From Inia geoffrensis (taxonomy: Eukaryota > Chordata > Mammalia > Artiodactyla > Iniidae): DNA of 64,000 nucleotides. The notes beneath the pieces are model-generated. The model was given only the letters and a program-made list of their open reading frames with translations. It did not search any database and was not told the DNA's origin. The stretch covers positions 53,477,090 through 53,541,089 of the forward strand of contig CM070908.1 of NCBI GenBank assembly GCA_036417435.1. The letters run 5' to 3'. The position numbers were made by a program, and so were the translations under genes. Position 1 is the stretch's first letter, and every line of letters starts with the position of its first letter. Positions 44,786-57,715 of this stretch are shown piece after piece.

Positions 44786-46685
44786 AACAGAATGCCCAGG
44801 ACTAAGTGCCAAAGCATTACAGTGTTTGGAGCCTGGTTAAGTAAAGAGCCAGTAAGGAAACCAGCAGAGTGTGATGTTCTAGGAATCTCCAAAGGACAGT
44901 GAGAGATAAAAGACTTGAAACTAATGAAACAGATACAAGGAGCACAGATAAGGAACCCCAAATAAATGATCACTTTTATGACCTATAAAATTACATAAAT
45001 TATGAAATGGTATAAAACTGTCCCAGAGTTTGGTAAAGTTACCAAGAAGTAAAAACTCAGTGGTCTTTCTGGTCTTTTCATTTTTCACGAAATCACCTGT
45101 ATGGAATCTGTGAATTAGTTACGTTGTTGTATTTTGTGCTACTTATCAAAAAGGAATCCCTCTGGGGACCCAAGAGAGGGGAGAGTGTTCAAGAGTGTCC
45201 AAGAGGGAGAAAAAAAAGCACATTTAGTTTAATTGCTTATCTATGGATCTAACTCTAGCATTTAAGAATGAAATACATTAGATTGTATCCAAAAGTTTCA
45301 ATCTGCCATTTCCTTTAATATATGTAATATAGGTTTGTATATGTATATGTACATATATAATACCTTTTATATCTGTATATATGTATAATATGTATATTTG
45401 TATATACACACATATATCTTTTTCATTGGATATAATCCCTTTTGGAAAAATGCACAGTTACTTAAAGGCTTTTGCTGGTCCCTTATTTTCCCACTTTTCA
45501 TTGTGATCTGTCAGTGGCAATGTGACGTATTGCGGACTGCTCTCAGAAGTTTGATCATCAGGATTACTCAAGCGTTACTAATGAACCAAGAATGACGTGT
45601 CCTGTGGTATTGGACATCCGGTATTATGAGAAATAGCTCTACGCTCTAAAGAAGAAAGAAACACTGCTATCCAGCATAAATGGAAGGATCCTAACCTTGC
45701 TTGATTCCACAGATAAAACAGAGGTTGCTTTGTAGCTCTGATGAGAAGGCACATTTTGAAATGGAATTAAGAAGCTGACATGCACACCTGAGTCAGATTC
45801 ACCCAAGCCTCAGGGATTTAACCGTGATGATGGAGCTTATACTGCCTCTTCATGTGCAAGCTGGAGTTCTTTGGTTATAAACAGTTTGTGTCAGAAAGGA
45901 CGAAACACATATTTAGGACTGAACTTAGTGGCCCTAAAAAGCTTCTCCTTGCTTCTAAAATATAAAGATGGAGATTAGCTGTTTATATATAGTTCATCTC
46001 CTGACACAACTGAAACAGAAGAGGAGTTCCATTTCTCTAACAATTTTTTTCTGTGATATTATGTCCAGAGTCCAAATGTCCCAGTTAAGCATAATATTAT
46101 CCATGTTCATGAAGATTCTGATGACATGATTATTTGAATAAATAAATAATTGTATAATTTAGCACTTCCCAAAGTTTATGGATAATAAGTAAAAGTTTAT
46201 ATTGTAGAAAACACCTAGGAAATCCAGTGTTGTGTACATTAGCATAGTAAAACTTTAGAGAATTGTCTTATTAAAGAAATTGGTTAAATATTATATAATC
46301 CAGAATTTTTACGTATACTTTATAAAACATGGAGCTGTGTTATTTTCCTAAAATGTCAATTTGAAGTTCATATTACTTGGTGTTCTGCAAAATACAATTT
46401 GGGAAACTCTGAGCTCTTTTTTTTTTTTCACTTCTAGAGCAAAACACCAGCCCCTTTGGGAGAGGGCCAAGTCGTGAAAGAATTACCAGGAGTGGGTGCA
46501 TGTGTCCATTTACTCAAGCAGGTGTAGTTCTCAGATCCACAGTCTTCAATCATTCTAGCAGAAAACTCCAGAAAACCAGGATGACAGGGATACAAGGTCT
46601 CATGCAAAGAGAGCTAGTAGGGAGCATGGTGACAGAGAGAGGCAAAATAATCCTGAGAAACAATACCATAGAGCGGCAGGGTGGC
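44786..46685. other. Unique intergenic, AT-rich
   Basis: No gene is seen. Between 45,317 and 45,418 lies a TA/TG-rich low-complexity tract. Nothing else is recognised. Confidence 0.5.
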
Positions 46686-46689
46686 TCAG

Positions 46690-46778
46690 TGGCTCAGAGC
46701 AGTTAGAGACACATCTTTGACACTTTCTGGCTGGCTGACCTCTGCCAAAGTATTTAACTCCTTTGAGCCTCATTTCCT

Positions 46779-46818
<40 letters not shown>

Positions 46819-46912
46819 AGAGCCGTAATACTCAGTTCGAAGGATTGTTGTGAGAATTAAATCATGAGAATGATATCTGGCACATAACAAGCACTCAGTA
46901 AACATTATATTA
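46690..46912 (+). mobile_element. MIR SINE containing an A32 run
   Basis: Sense MIR core 'gagcctcatttcctatctt' and tail 'gattgttgtgagaattaaat', 'atctggcacataacaagcac', 'tcagtaaacatta' are separated by a run of 32 A at 46,784-46,815. The usual MIR has only 'gtaaaatggg' there, so the short A stretch has expanded in place. Confidence 0.85.
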
Positions 46913-49900
46913 TTAGAGAAAAACAGGAAATGGCATGGTCAGAGTCAGTGTTTCATCCCGGGTAGATACTTATATCTATAGCCAATGTCTCAGATTTATT
47001 GACAGTGACACCTGGAAGGGAATTTAAGTTCATCGAGCTCATCCCCATGATCTTACCTCTACACAAACTGGAGCCTAGCAATGACGGGGCTGGAAGCACT
47101 TAGGTCTTGTATATTTAGTCTCTCACTCATGGGACTGTAGGAATTTAAAGACACAGAAGACGTTCTTGTGCATAAAATTAGCATGGTATTTTGGAGCACA
47201 TATTGACCTTCTCCTTAATTCCCCAAACATTTTGAATAATCCGAAATATACTTTTGAAGTCAAACATTTCAGTGTTATTCCTGAGTTACTTGTAAGGCTT
47301 TTAGCATGCTGCCTTTTAACTTGGACTGGATGTCAATTTCAATATAATATTCCTCATTTTTGGAAGGGGAACTGTATTCGCATTATCAAAGAATTTTCAT
47401 TGGAAATGGATGCTAAGGAATTTAACCTATCTGGGCTGGATCATTTGGATCTGTCATCTCTCCTCCATAACTGTTACCCCTTCTCTAATTCTCATTCTTT
47501 AGCTTTCTCTGTCAAATTTTAGCATTCTGCTTTGTTTGTCTTCAGTTCCAGCGATGAAGTTTTCTGCAGTATCAAGTCTACTGCCTCACTTGAAATTCAG
47601 CTCTCAGATTTTTCTTCTCCTTGTACATATTTCTGACAACAGGTTATTTTCAACTATCTGCCTTGGCTTTGTAAATACATGAATCTTTTAAACTAGCATT
47701 CTGAGAATAAAATTAAAAGTCTTCAAAGTTGTCTCCCTTTTTTTTTCTTTCCTGTAACTTTTTGGTTAAAATTTTGCTACCCATTCCTAGTCTTAACTGC
47801 TTCGTTACAGAGAAAATGGCCTTCACATTTTCTAGTTCTTGGAATGTATTGAGATGTTCCCATGGTCTCTTATGCAGTTAGTTTATGTCCACGTTCTAAG
47901 CAAATTACAAGATAATTTTTTACTCTTCATGTAGAAAGCCTATTTAACCATTGAATGATTACTCACCTAATTATAAAAAGCTCTATATTTACTTCATTTT
48001 AAATTTTTTGCAAGATTGAGATTTTTGTTAAAAGCGAGCATAATTATAAATTTGTCCATTTCTCCCATTTTTCAATTTTTTCCTTATAAACTGTTTTCAA
48101 ACTGTTACATAATCACCGTGCATTCTACCTTTTATAAAAGTAAATAACTACTCTTGTTTCACGTAATAAATTTATTCAAAGTTTACTCTGTCTGTTACTA
48201 ATATTGAAACTACATTTCATCTTTACATTTTTCTGATTCTTTCTCATCTTTACATTTTCTCATTCTTTCAATTCATACTTCAAGTGTCAGGTGTGTCCTT
48301 TTTAAGCAATACCTAGTGGAACTTTCGATGAAGTGAGGTCACATAGAGCTGAGGAAATTTTTGTCATAAACCGTGGGACACTTTCACCTTTAGTCTCACA
48401 AGCTCTCATAGACACCCACTCATCACTTTATCTGATTTTCTTTTGCAAACTAGACCTGCTGTATATCATTTCTTAGTAAATTACACAGTAGTCTAATTAA
48501 TTAGGAAAATTTTCCTTCCTGTTGTCTTAAGATAATAGACTTCTGAGGTTGATCTATTGAAAAAGTAGCCCGTAAGAAGGTATTGGTATAAATGTAATGA
48601 ATTAATATGTCAAATTTCTTATTAAGTGTACTAGGGACTGTTGGATACACAGGGAAAAGTACAAAGCACGTCTTCGAAAATTTCTCCCATGTTGACCTTG
48701 GGCAAATGCTGTGAACCATCTGAGACTGTTACCTCATGTAGAAGATGAAGCCATTGGTCTGTCTTGACTGTAAAGTGCTCCTTTCCACTCGGAGGTTTTA
48801 TAACTCTGCAGCTCTAAAAATAAGACAGATCCAAGTACTCAGCTAGGATACAAGCATTTGGGAGAAGATGCACAAACTCTTGGAAACGTAGTTTAGACTT
48901 TAATGTGGTTTATGGACAAAAGAGATGGTAGATGATTTGAATAAATGATGGCATGCTATTGAACTGCTTTTTTTCCTGGCAATTGGTGGTTTTTTTAAAC
49001 AGATACAAAAGTCCAGTGTGATGAGTCCTATAACTAAAGGCGTTTCTCTCACAGAAAATATGTATTTCTAAGCTCCAGTCAGTGCCGAATGCATTTATTC
49101 GTGTAATCATTGAATATTAAGTGATCACTGACTCTAAGTAAAACTGCATGCTGAACACTGTGTAGTGATACAAAAATGAATGGGCTGTGAAACCCTGGAG
49201 GCCTCTTGATAATTGTCACTGTAGTTTGATGACTCTGAGAGCAAAGAAAGGGACTCTGATTTTGGCCCTAAAATGATACGTAGTGATAATGAACAGATGT
49301 TTCATTAAACACTAGTTCTGTAGGGCATTACAGATGTTATGTAAAAATTTATTATGTGTATGTGTATTACACATTTTAATATGATAATGTTCCTATTAAT
49401 CTCCAAGAGAAAGAGCATTCAACATATTTGCCCAATAAATTCTTTTATTTTTGTGTTTGTTCATTTGGCAGAACGTCCTGATGGACACATGTTACATGGA
49501 AAATCTTTGGGGTGGAGATTTTAGTTAGAGCACCAGTATAAATGCAGATGGATTGAACACCCTACATACCATTCAGGCCAAATGCTGAAGAGCCTTATTT
49601 AAACAGACAAGTAAACAAGATCAAGAACCAACTGTTTAAGGTAGGTAGAAATGACTTTTGAATGATTTATTCTTTCAGTGATTGGTACTGTAGCTCCCTG
49701 AGGCTCTGAACTAAGTGTTTAATACGAACATAGAATTAGACTCATGGGACCCCTACACATAGTTTCTTCTCTGAGTGTGTCACCAATAATTTTGTAGGAA
49801 AGCAAGGTCATATCACATTATCTTGCTCTATCTGCAAAGCAGTCTAGAAGTAAACTCAGAAAATATCTACTGTATCTCGTTTCACACCCGTCCTCAAAAT

Positions 49901-52079
49901 AACTCTGATTCAAGTCGTGGAAAGAACCTGAACCTAGAAGACAGAAGTTATATAAAAAACCTTTAGAACCTGAGGAGAAGCTCTGTTGGCTTTGGACCTT
50001 TTCTATTTTCATCCATGATGGCAATTCCTAGATGTGCCATTGGCCCACATGATACATACAGCTCAACATTGTAGCTGCAAAGTAAATTAGGGGCCAGGAG
50101 GGGAAGCAGGCATTAAGATCTTGCAGCCAGAACCACCCTAAAATCAATGGTAAAGTGATTAATGCTGATGACATATGGAAGAGTCAACAAGGCCAGACAG
50201 AGAACTCTGCCAGTGGGGACCCAAAGGTGAAGCATGAGTGAAATATACAGTAATAGAGAACAATTCACATGTGTTCTTTATTTAAATGGGGAAACTGTAG
50301 GAAGAGACACAGTTTCTCAGATATAAATGGAGGTGGTAGGTACAAATGTTCTAGCCAGACAATGATGCTTCAGTGGGTCACTATGATGAGAAAAGAATGA
50401 GGCTGGGCAGGTTTGTGTGTCAGTTATCCATGGGATTCACAAAAACAGGCTATAGTTTTCAATTAAATAGCTGCCCTATGGCAAAGCACTCACTGATGCT
50501 TTTGTTCCTGCGCTTTCCTTTTTTTCTTTTCTCCTCCCTCAGGAAGCACAGGACAGATCTAGGTAGCATCACTGTTGAACGGTCAGATATTTTAAGCTTT
50601 CTCCATATCTTTTTAGTCCTACAAAGAGTAAGGTATGAAGGATAGACACAGGATGGTGTCTGCTTCATTTTGCACAAAAGCCTTTTACATTCTCCAAATC
50701 CTGGTCTCGAAATACTCTGCTGTGGAAAATGCCGAGAGAAAAAGTGAAAACCCCAGGGACAAATAAAGGATGAGATGAATGATGAAGATTTTAAGCTTTT
50801 GATATTTTCCCCCCTTTAAATAAGATTACCTGCTCTCATGCTCACTGTCCATTACACATATGTTTTGGCCTTTAAATAAGTGAGTCGGAATGCCATCTGG
50901 GTGTGCCCCTTCCTCACAATTAAGCTGTAAATATGTTGATTTAGGAATAAAGGTACACGTTTTATATTGTGTTATGTAAATGTGGTTATAGTCATAGTAT
51001 TATGCAGACCTTTCTTCAGAAAGGACTTTTCAGAATTCCCCTGCAGAAGTTATCAAATAATTGTGAAACTATTTAGTTCCTGTACAAACCCATTTAAATA
51101 TTGAAATCTTTAACCTTCCTGGTACATGCATGTGGCTCAATGCAATTGAGTTTTTTTACTGTTCTCCCTCTTCCCATCCCAGGGAACAGAAAGGAAAAAC
51201 ATACGAAAAGATTCCACTGAGACATGAATTACATTCTCACTCTAACATTAATTTTGCATGATCTTTTGGAATTGTGGTTTTGTTACTGAGTTCAAGCGTA
51301 TACTGCTCTTCAGCATGACAGGCCAATAAATGGAAAAATGAGGTGTTGGGGCAAAGAATGGTGACCTTGTTTGGAAAGCCAGCAGACCAAGAAGATGGCA
51401 GACTAGTGTCCCAAAGAACCATCTTACCCCAGTTAGAATTCAGGCTTCTTTTATACTAAGAGGGGAGGGGATGTGGCAGGTTGTTGCAAACTTCTGGGTG
51501 TTGGAATTCTTTGTTCTTGCAGCTGTCCCGTGTAGGTCTGGTCACAATATTCCTGTCGATTAGACAATTGCTATTTTCTGTTTTGCAACTTTTTATCTCT
51601 CTATGAATGGGAAGGTGCTTTACCTTTAAAGGTCAAGCCTGGAAGTCAGAGCCTTGAAATGGGTTATCGCGTATATTTCAGGCTACAGGCAGGGTTGTTT
51701 TACAGAGGTGCAGAGCCAGCACGACTAAGCACAGGCAACAAAGCACAAGGGTTAGAGCTAACAGAAGAGATCCAATGTGGAATCAGGTTTGTTCTTCTGT
51801 GTACCAATTTTGCTTTCAGATGTTAACGTATCTTGAGTTAGCGAATTATGTTAGACGAAGCAAACAAGGATAAGGCTTCAGTGGTCTCAACCACTGTCCT
51901 CCACCCTTCCCCCCCCCACACACGCTGACCACCATCAGTGTTGCTCTATAGGTAATACAGCTGCGCTGAGATAACCCATTGGTCTTGAGTGCAAAGTAGT
52001 ATAGCGTTAGGTTTCAAAAACTTGAAAAATATGGTGGATTAAAAAGAAGCATGTATTTTTGCCAATTCTCTTTCTTACT
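46913..52079. other. Long repeat-poor intergenic or intronic interval
   Basis: Over 5 kb without a recent transposon. No open frame with a recognisable domain is present. Two stretches with convincing splice-site-like edges are reported as findings (49,472-49,640 and 50,543-50,632). 48,720-48,810 has weak MIR-like wording. Confidence 0.45.
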
Positions 52080-52235
52080 GGGTTTGTGATTTACTCAGAG
52101 TCTGTTTCCTCAGCTACAGATAAGGGATAACCTTTTATTCTCTAAAGAATTTTTTTGAAAATTAAGGAGTCAAAGCATTTAAACATACTTACTGTAGGAC
52201 CTGGGACAGAGTAAGCAGTTGGTAGCTGTTGTTTG
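52080..52235 (+). mobile_element. MIR SINE
   Basis: Sense MIR, diverged: 'cagagtctgtttcctcagct' core and 'gtaggacctgggacagagta' tail. Confidence 0.65.
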
Positions 52236-53608
52236 ACTTGATGTCTAGAAAAAAACTTAGTATCCCTGCCCAACCTGGTTATTCTTTAAAGCATCTTTGT
52301 TTCATTTTGTAAGTGGCAAAATGTCACAGGAAAATTGGTAGATAGAAAATAATACAAAAATAGCTCCCTGTTTTGCATTCCATAGCACATAAAAATTTTT
52401 AGGATATTTTTTTCTAGTCTTTCTTCATTTTCGCATGATGTTTCATTTTATCTTGGTAATCATTCTGTACACACACTTGGCATACTCCTTTTTCATACTA
52501 TTTTCCATGTTTTTTCATAACCATGAAATTTTAATACCCACAGAAAACTTCATATCAGAAAAATTACACTTAATATTTAAATGTTTTTCTTATTTTTGAA
52601 ATTTCAAAAATTTATTTAAAACAAATGCACTTGTAACAATTACCCTCATGTATCTATTAAATGAGTTCATTGATTTACACTATGCATGGATTATTATATC
52701 ACATCCTTGTTATAAAACTTTTATTTCTTTCTTTTTTTTTTCAGTTTATCTTTTCAGCATAAAGCAATCATTAAGTTACCTCGGTTAAAAATGTAGTATG
52801 TTTGAAATATCTTTCAAGCTAGAATAAATGCAGTATGCCAAAAAGATAGCACTAAGCCCTGGGCACGCTAACCAATGCATTGTATGTGGAAATGATGGAT
52901 TTTACCTGGAAGTAAATTACTCATCTGCGTGGTTATCTGAAAACATTAACCAAGCAAAAATAGTTGCTGAGAATACAGTACATTTTCCAGCAGGTTTTAT
53001 GTCCTTGATAAAAAATTTTGAGAAGTCTGTTGATCAAAGAAAATTTTATTCCTCCTTCCATTCTTGTTAAAAACTATCCGTGGAGGGAATTCTTCATCTG
53101 AGATCCATGAGCCATGTGTTGGGGTATGGCGGGGGTGCGTTCACAGGTGGACAGTACTTAAAATTGTGTGCCAAATGTAGGATTTGTATACCCATGTGAA
53201 TTGGTCTTGGGAGAGGGAATGGACTTTCTTCGTAGGATCCAGTGCTGAACATGTTGCTGTCTCAGTTTCCTTCCAACTGTAAAGGGATTTGGCCTCTGAT
53301 GGTCTGCTGGCTCACTCTTGTGTTTGGAAAGGTGTGCGCCCATGCTGAGACTAGTCAGACTAGTCCTACTCTTCATTCCCCTCTAAATCCTACAGGAAAA
53401 GAGTTGACCAGGCTGCAGGAAGAGAATCTGAGTATGGAAATCACAGCTGGTGGGATCTCCCTGGTATCATGGAGAAATGAATTAGAGAGGTTGGGGTGTG
53501 CTGCTTGAAAACAAACCAACCCCAAGACAACTTCTCCCCCAGTGGCAGACTGTCCAGACCACACACTGTTGTTTAATTTCCCCTTCCACGGGTAAAATAT
53601 ATATGTGT

Positions 53609-53649
<41 letters not shown>

Positions 53650-54044
53650 TTTGGAGGGGCTCACGGCTTCTGAAAATGGAGCGAATGTGCCTAGTTATCC
53701 AACCTTGAATTCTCTTCTTTAAACTTACAAAAAGCCTTCAAAAACATTCTATCACTCAGAGAATTGAGCCCAAACCAACACATTGTAAACACTCCACATT
53801 TCTTTTCTTCTACTTTTTAACAGTATAATATCTGTTCATGTGTCTAAAATAATATGAATTCTTTCATGTCTTTTCCATTTCAAAATACTAAAAATGTTTA
53901 ACTTGCTGAGCACAGAAGGATATTTTCTAAAAGTCAGAGAATTTGTGCTGTATTTCTAGAATATACAGTCAGATCCAGGGGACATCAATTTTTATTTTGG
54001 TGCCTAAAATTTCCAAAACTGTGTCAAAGAAAACTAACATGGGA
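52236..54044. other. Unique intergenic sequence
   Basis: An 80-codon plus-strand frame at 52,828-53,070 lies in unique sequence after a T-rich acceptor-like stretch but has no recognisable domain. Other frames overlap each other. A (TG)n microsatellite is annotated separately. Confidence 0.45.
53604..53648 (+). repeat. (TG)n microsatellite
   Basis: About 22 dinucleotides, with two GC interruptions near the left end. Confidence 0.95.
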
Positions 54045-54236
54045 ATTTAGTGATGTGTCAGGCACTAAGCTAAAAGGGTTACTTACATTATTTCATTTAT
54101 TCCTCACAGCAAATTGAAGAGGCTGCTATTTTCAACCTTATTTTATTTATGGGGAAGCAGTCCCCAAAATATTAGGTAACTTGCCATAAATCTCAAAGCT
54201 AGTACATGGTCAAACAGGATTACACCAGGTTTTTCT
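54045..54236 (-). mobile_element. MIR SINE, antisense, split by a CHR SINE
   Basis: 'gtgtcaggcactaagctaaa', 'catttattcctcacagcaaa' and 'ctcaaagctagtacatggtc' are antisense MIR. The sequence resumes after the SINE at 54,614 with 'aggtttttctgattctattg'. Confidence 0.78.
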
Positions 54237-54613
54237 TTCTCTCTTTTTTTAAAATTTATTTATTATTTTTGGCTGCGTTCGGTCTTCATTGCTGTGCGCG
54301 GGCTTCCTCTAGTTGTGGCGTGCAGGGGCTACTCTTCGTTGCGGTGTGTGGGCTTCTCATTGCAGTGGCTTCTCATTGTGGAGTACGGGCTCTAGATGCA
54401 CAGGCTTCAGTAGTTGTGGCACATGGGCTTCAGTAGTTGTGGCATGCGGACTTCAGTAGTTGTGGCTTGCAGGTTCTAGAGCGCAGACTCAGTAGTTGTG
54501 ACACATGGGCTTAGTTGCTCCACAGTGTGTGGGAATTTCACGGACCAGGGCTCGAACCCATGTCCCCTGCACTGGCAGGCAGATTCTTAACCACTTTGCC
54601 ACCAGGGAAGCCC
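54237..54613 (-). mobile_element. Long CHR-type SINE with TSD
   Basis: Antisense, about 375 bp. The body has repeated 'cttcagtagttgtggc' units; the head reads 'ccaccagggaagccca'. TSD 'acaccaggtttttct' (54,222-54,236) and 'acactaggtttttct' (54,614-54,628), one mismatch. Inserted inside a MIR. Confidence 0.92.
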
Positions 54614-54639
54614 ACACTAGGTTTTTCTGATTCTATTGC

Positions 54640-55440
54640 CTTTACTCTTTCCAAACCATACCTTTTCCTTAGAGAAACAAATGATTCTTTTAAGATCGCA
54701 TTTCAGAAAACGCATATGCTGGTGTGCTCCGTGGAAATAAAACTGGCAAAGACTGGTGTGGTTAAGTTGGTCTCAATCAAGGCTGAGCAGAAGCCACCTT
54801 GATCCATCCAATGTGGAGATGTGGAGAAAAACAATTGCCTTGAACGTCTACAAAGTAGTGCTTTCACTACTTGATTGGGGACCTGTGAGTTATGCAAATG
54901 ATGCTCTAAGAGAATCACATCATTGATGTGTGTCATGTTTATTCTCTTAGCAAAATGGATCTACTTAGATACAAGGTTTGTTATCACTTCAAATTTGGAC
55001 CTAGCCGTGCTTTCATTTATCTAAAAAAATCCCTCCAAAGTGAGAACTCATTCACTCTTAATGATTCTCCTATAAATTTGCTTATGGGTGATTTCAGCTG
55101 TGGGGTGTCAACGGGGACATGGAGGTTTAATGAACACAGCTATGCCAGATCTTCCATTACAGTGGGCAAATGAGGCGTTTTGTCCAAGACAGTTATACTA
55201 AGTGTGTTTTGTATAATGAGCTCTGCATTGCAACAAAGTGAGCATGTGTCTCATGTTTGGTTTAGAAAAGAGCTGTATCAGAGTTGATGGCTGACCACAG
55301 CAGCTTTTACAGTGGTGCTCTTGGGTCTGTAAGACAAGCTTTCAGAACAGCATGGCACCAGACTCACTTTTGTCAATGCTAAATTAAGGGCTCTTACCCT
55401 TATCCTTATGGGGTGTTGGGGAAATTAAAGAGATACACAT
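54640..55440. other. Unique intergenic sequence
   Basis: No gene or recognised repeat. Confidence 0.5.
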
Positions 55441-55449
55441 CTTTAAAAA

Positions 55450-55517
55450 ATTTTTTTTGTTGAATTATAGTTGATTTACAATGTTGTGTTAGTTTTTGGT
55501 GTACAGCAAAGTGATTC

Positions 55518-55560
<43 letters not shown>

Positions 55561-55965
55561 CACATATATATGTATATTCTTTTCAAATTCTTTTCTATTA
55601 TGGTTTATTACAGGATATTGAATATAGTTCCCCGTGCTATACAGTAAGACCTGGTTGGTTACCCATCCTATATATACTAGTTTGCATCTGCTAATCCCAG
55701 ACTCCTAATTTATCCCTCCCCCACCCCCTTTCCCCTTTGGTAACCACAAGTTTGTTTTCTGTGAGTCTGTTTCTGTCTTATAAATTAGTTCATTTGTATC
55801 AACCTGTAGATTTCACATCATATGATATTTGTCTTTCTCTTTCTGACTTACTTCACTTAGTATGATAATCTCTAGGTCCATCCATGTTGCTGCAAATGGC
55901 ATTATTTCATCCTTTTATATGGCTGAGTAATATTCCATTGTATATATGTACCACATCTTCTTATT
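55450..55965 (-). mobile_element. L1 3' end, antisense
   Basis: Antisense L1 3' UTR and the end of ORF2: 'acagcaaagtgattcaattt', an AT run at 55,522-55,550, 'ggatattgaatatagttccc', 'gactgtctttctc'-type wording and 'taatattccattgtatatat'. 5'-truncated. No intact frame. Confidence 0.88.
55520..55572. repeat. (AT)n microsatellite within L1
   Basis: About 14 AT units followed by 'gtatatatacacacatatat', partly self-complementary. Confidence 0.9.
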
Positions 55966-56067
55966 CTCTTCTTCTTCCTCCCTCCCTTCATGCCCACTCG
56001 CTATCATTCTCTCTCTCTCTCTCTTTTAAACAAATATGTGTTTATGTTAGGGGTAAGTGTGGGAAGG

Positions 56068-56375
56068 AAATTATCTAGTCCAGGGGATAACACTCTTTTT
56101 CTGTAAAAGGTCAGACAGCAAATATTTTAGGCATTGTGGGCCATATAATCTCTGTCACAAACACTCGATTCTGTCGTAGCATAAAAGCAGCCCCAGACAA
56201 TAATGGAACGAATGAGCAGGGCTGTGTTTCAATAAAGCTTCATTTATGGATACAGAAATTTGAATTTCATGTAACTTTCACACATCAAAAAATATTCTAC
56301 TTTGATTTTTTTTTACCAATTTAAAAATATAAAGGTTTCTTAGTTCACATGTCTTACAAAAACAGGCACTAGTGT
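56068..56375. mobile_element. DNA-transposon MITE, family uncertain
   Basis: 'ctgtaaaaggtcagacagca', 'tattttaggcattgtgggcc' and 'caataaagcttcatttatgg' form a well-known dispersed mammalian MITE pattern (hAT-like, with 'ccagggg' ends). The name is not assigned. Confidence 0.55.
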
Positions 56376-56607
56376 AAGTTTCTGTCAAAGGTCAATTCAG
56401 CTCTGGTGTCTGCCTGATTCTATATGCTGATAAATTTGGTATCTGATGTTTACCTCAAAGATATTGCCTCTGCCCAAAAGATCTCTTTACCAATTTCTAT
56501 TTCATGCTTAAAATTCTCAGAATTATCTTTATCTGCTGACTATCCAGACTCTTTCAATCTTTAAGACTACTCAAATGACTTTGATCATGAAATCTCTCCT
56601 TACCCTC

Positions 56608-56985
56608 TGTATTAGTGTGCTAGGGTTGCCATAACAAAGCACTCATGGACAGTAAGGCTTAAAGAACAGGAACTTATTTCTCACAGTTCTGAAGGCTACA
56701 AGTCTAAGATCAAGGTGTCAATAGAATTGAAGAGTTGGTTTCTCCTGAGGCCAATTTTATTGGCTTACACATGGCCCCCTTCTCACTGTGACATTACGTG
56801 GTCTTTTTCCTGGTATCTCATCCTCTTCTTATAAGGACACTAATCCTATTGATTGAGGGCCCCACCTTGTGACCTCATGTAACCTTATTTACCTCCTTAA
56901 AAGCCCTGTCTCCAAATATAGTCACATTGGGGGTGAGAGCTTCAACATGTAAATTTTGAGTGGACACAATTCTTTCCATAACATC
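56608..56985 (-). mobile_element. MaLR/MLT1-type solo LTR
   Basis: Antisense LTR: 'tgtattagtgtgctagggtt', 'ctcacagttctgaaggctac', 'tctcatcctcttcttataag' and 'cacattgggggtgagagctt', ending near 'ccataaca'. No internal region on either side, so it is a solo LTR. Confidence 0.85.
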
Positions 56986-57287
56986 TTTGATCAAAAGTGC
57001 AAAACCTAAGAGGAAAAGAAACTCAGTAATCAAGATAAAAGATATTTGAATGCAATATTTTTAAAAATCAATCAATGAAAAAGGTTAATGATTTTTAAAA
57101 ATCAAGATTTTAAACAAAGACAGGTTCTGTATTACTGATTTTTCCTTTTGCCTCAGACTTAAGTATGGCTCAGCATGACTTATTCCTCTTTGCTCCTTCA
57201 GCCTGTCCTTCTTTTTGGTCCCTTTTTCATTTATAATATATGACTTCCTTTTCCTTTATTGAGTGAATATTTTTAAAGCAGTTATTC

Positions 57288-57370
57288 GATTTCATGACTG
57301 TATCCATCTCCATAGTTTCTAGTACACCACCTAGCACAGAGAAGGTGCCCAGTAACTATTTGTTGGTTCA
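57288..57370 (+). mobile_element. L2/MIR3-type 3' tail
   Basis: 'agtacaccacctagcacaga' followed by 'aggtgcccagtaactatttg' and 'ttggttca' matches the sense tail of L2-related elements. Confidence 0.6.
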
Positions 57371-57609
57371 GATGCAGCCACTACATGCTTTTAAAATGTG
57401 TGCCCTCTGATGGGGCATTGTAGGGTTCATGACGCATTTAAATATTTGGAGCATTTTTCTTTAATCAGAAACGTGTAAACGAAGAGGCTGCAATGACCTT
57501 TCTTATGATCTTTATGATGAGGACTTTTTGAGAAGCTTGAAGGAAATGGAAGATGGGATGGGCCTGCAGTGAGATGGAGGGAAGAGCTTTATCTTGCTGT
57601 GCAGCAAGT

Positions 57610-57715
57610 GGTACATGAGGCTCATCATATAGATGAGAAAACAGAAGAGCAGAGAAGTTGAAGAACCTATAACCCACAGCCAATGAGTGAATTAGAGAGG
57701 ATTTGAATCGCTCTG
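57610..57715 (-). mobile_element. MIR SINE fragment, antisense
   Basis: 'catatagatgagaaaacaga' and 'aacccacagccaatgagtga', then 'gaggatttgaatcgc', are the antisense MIR core. Confidence 0.68.

Noticed and set aside
53482..53664. Frame rich in THTHTHTH
   Set aside because: Translation of the (TG)n microsatellite.
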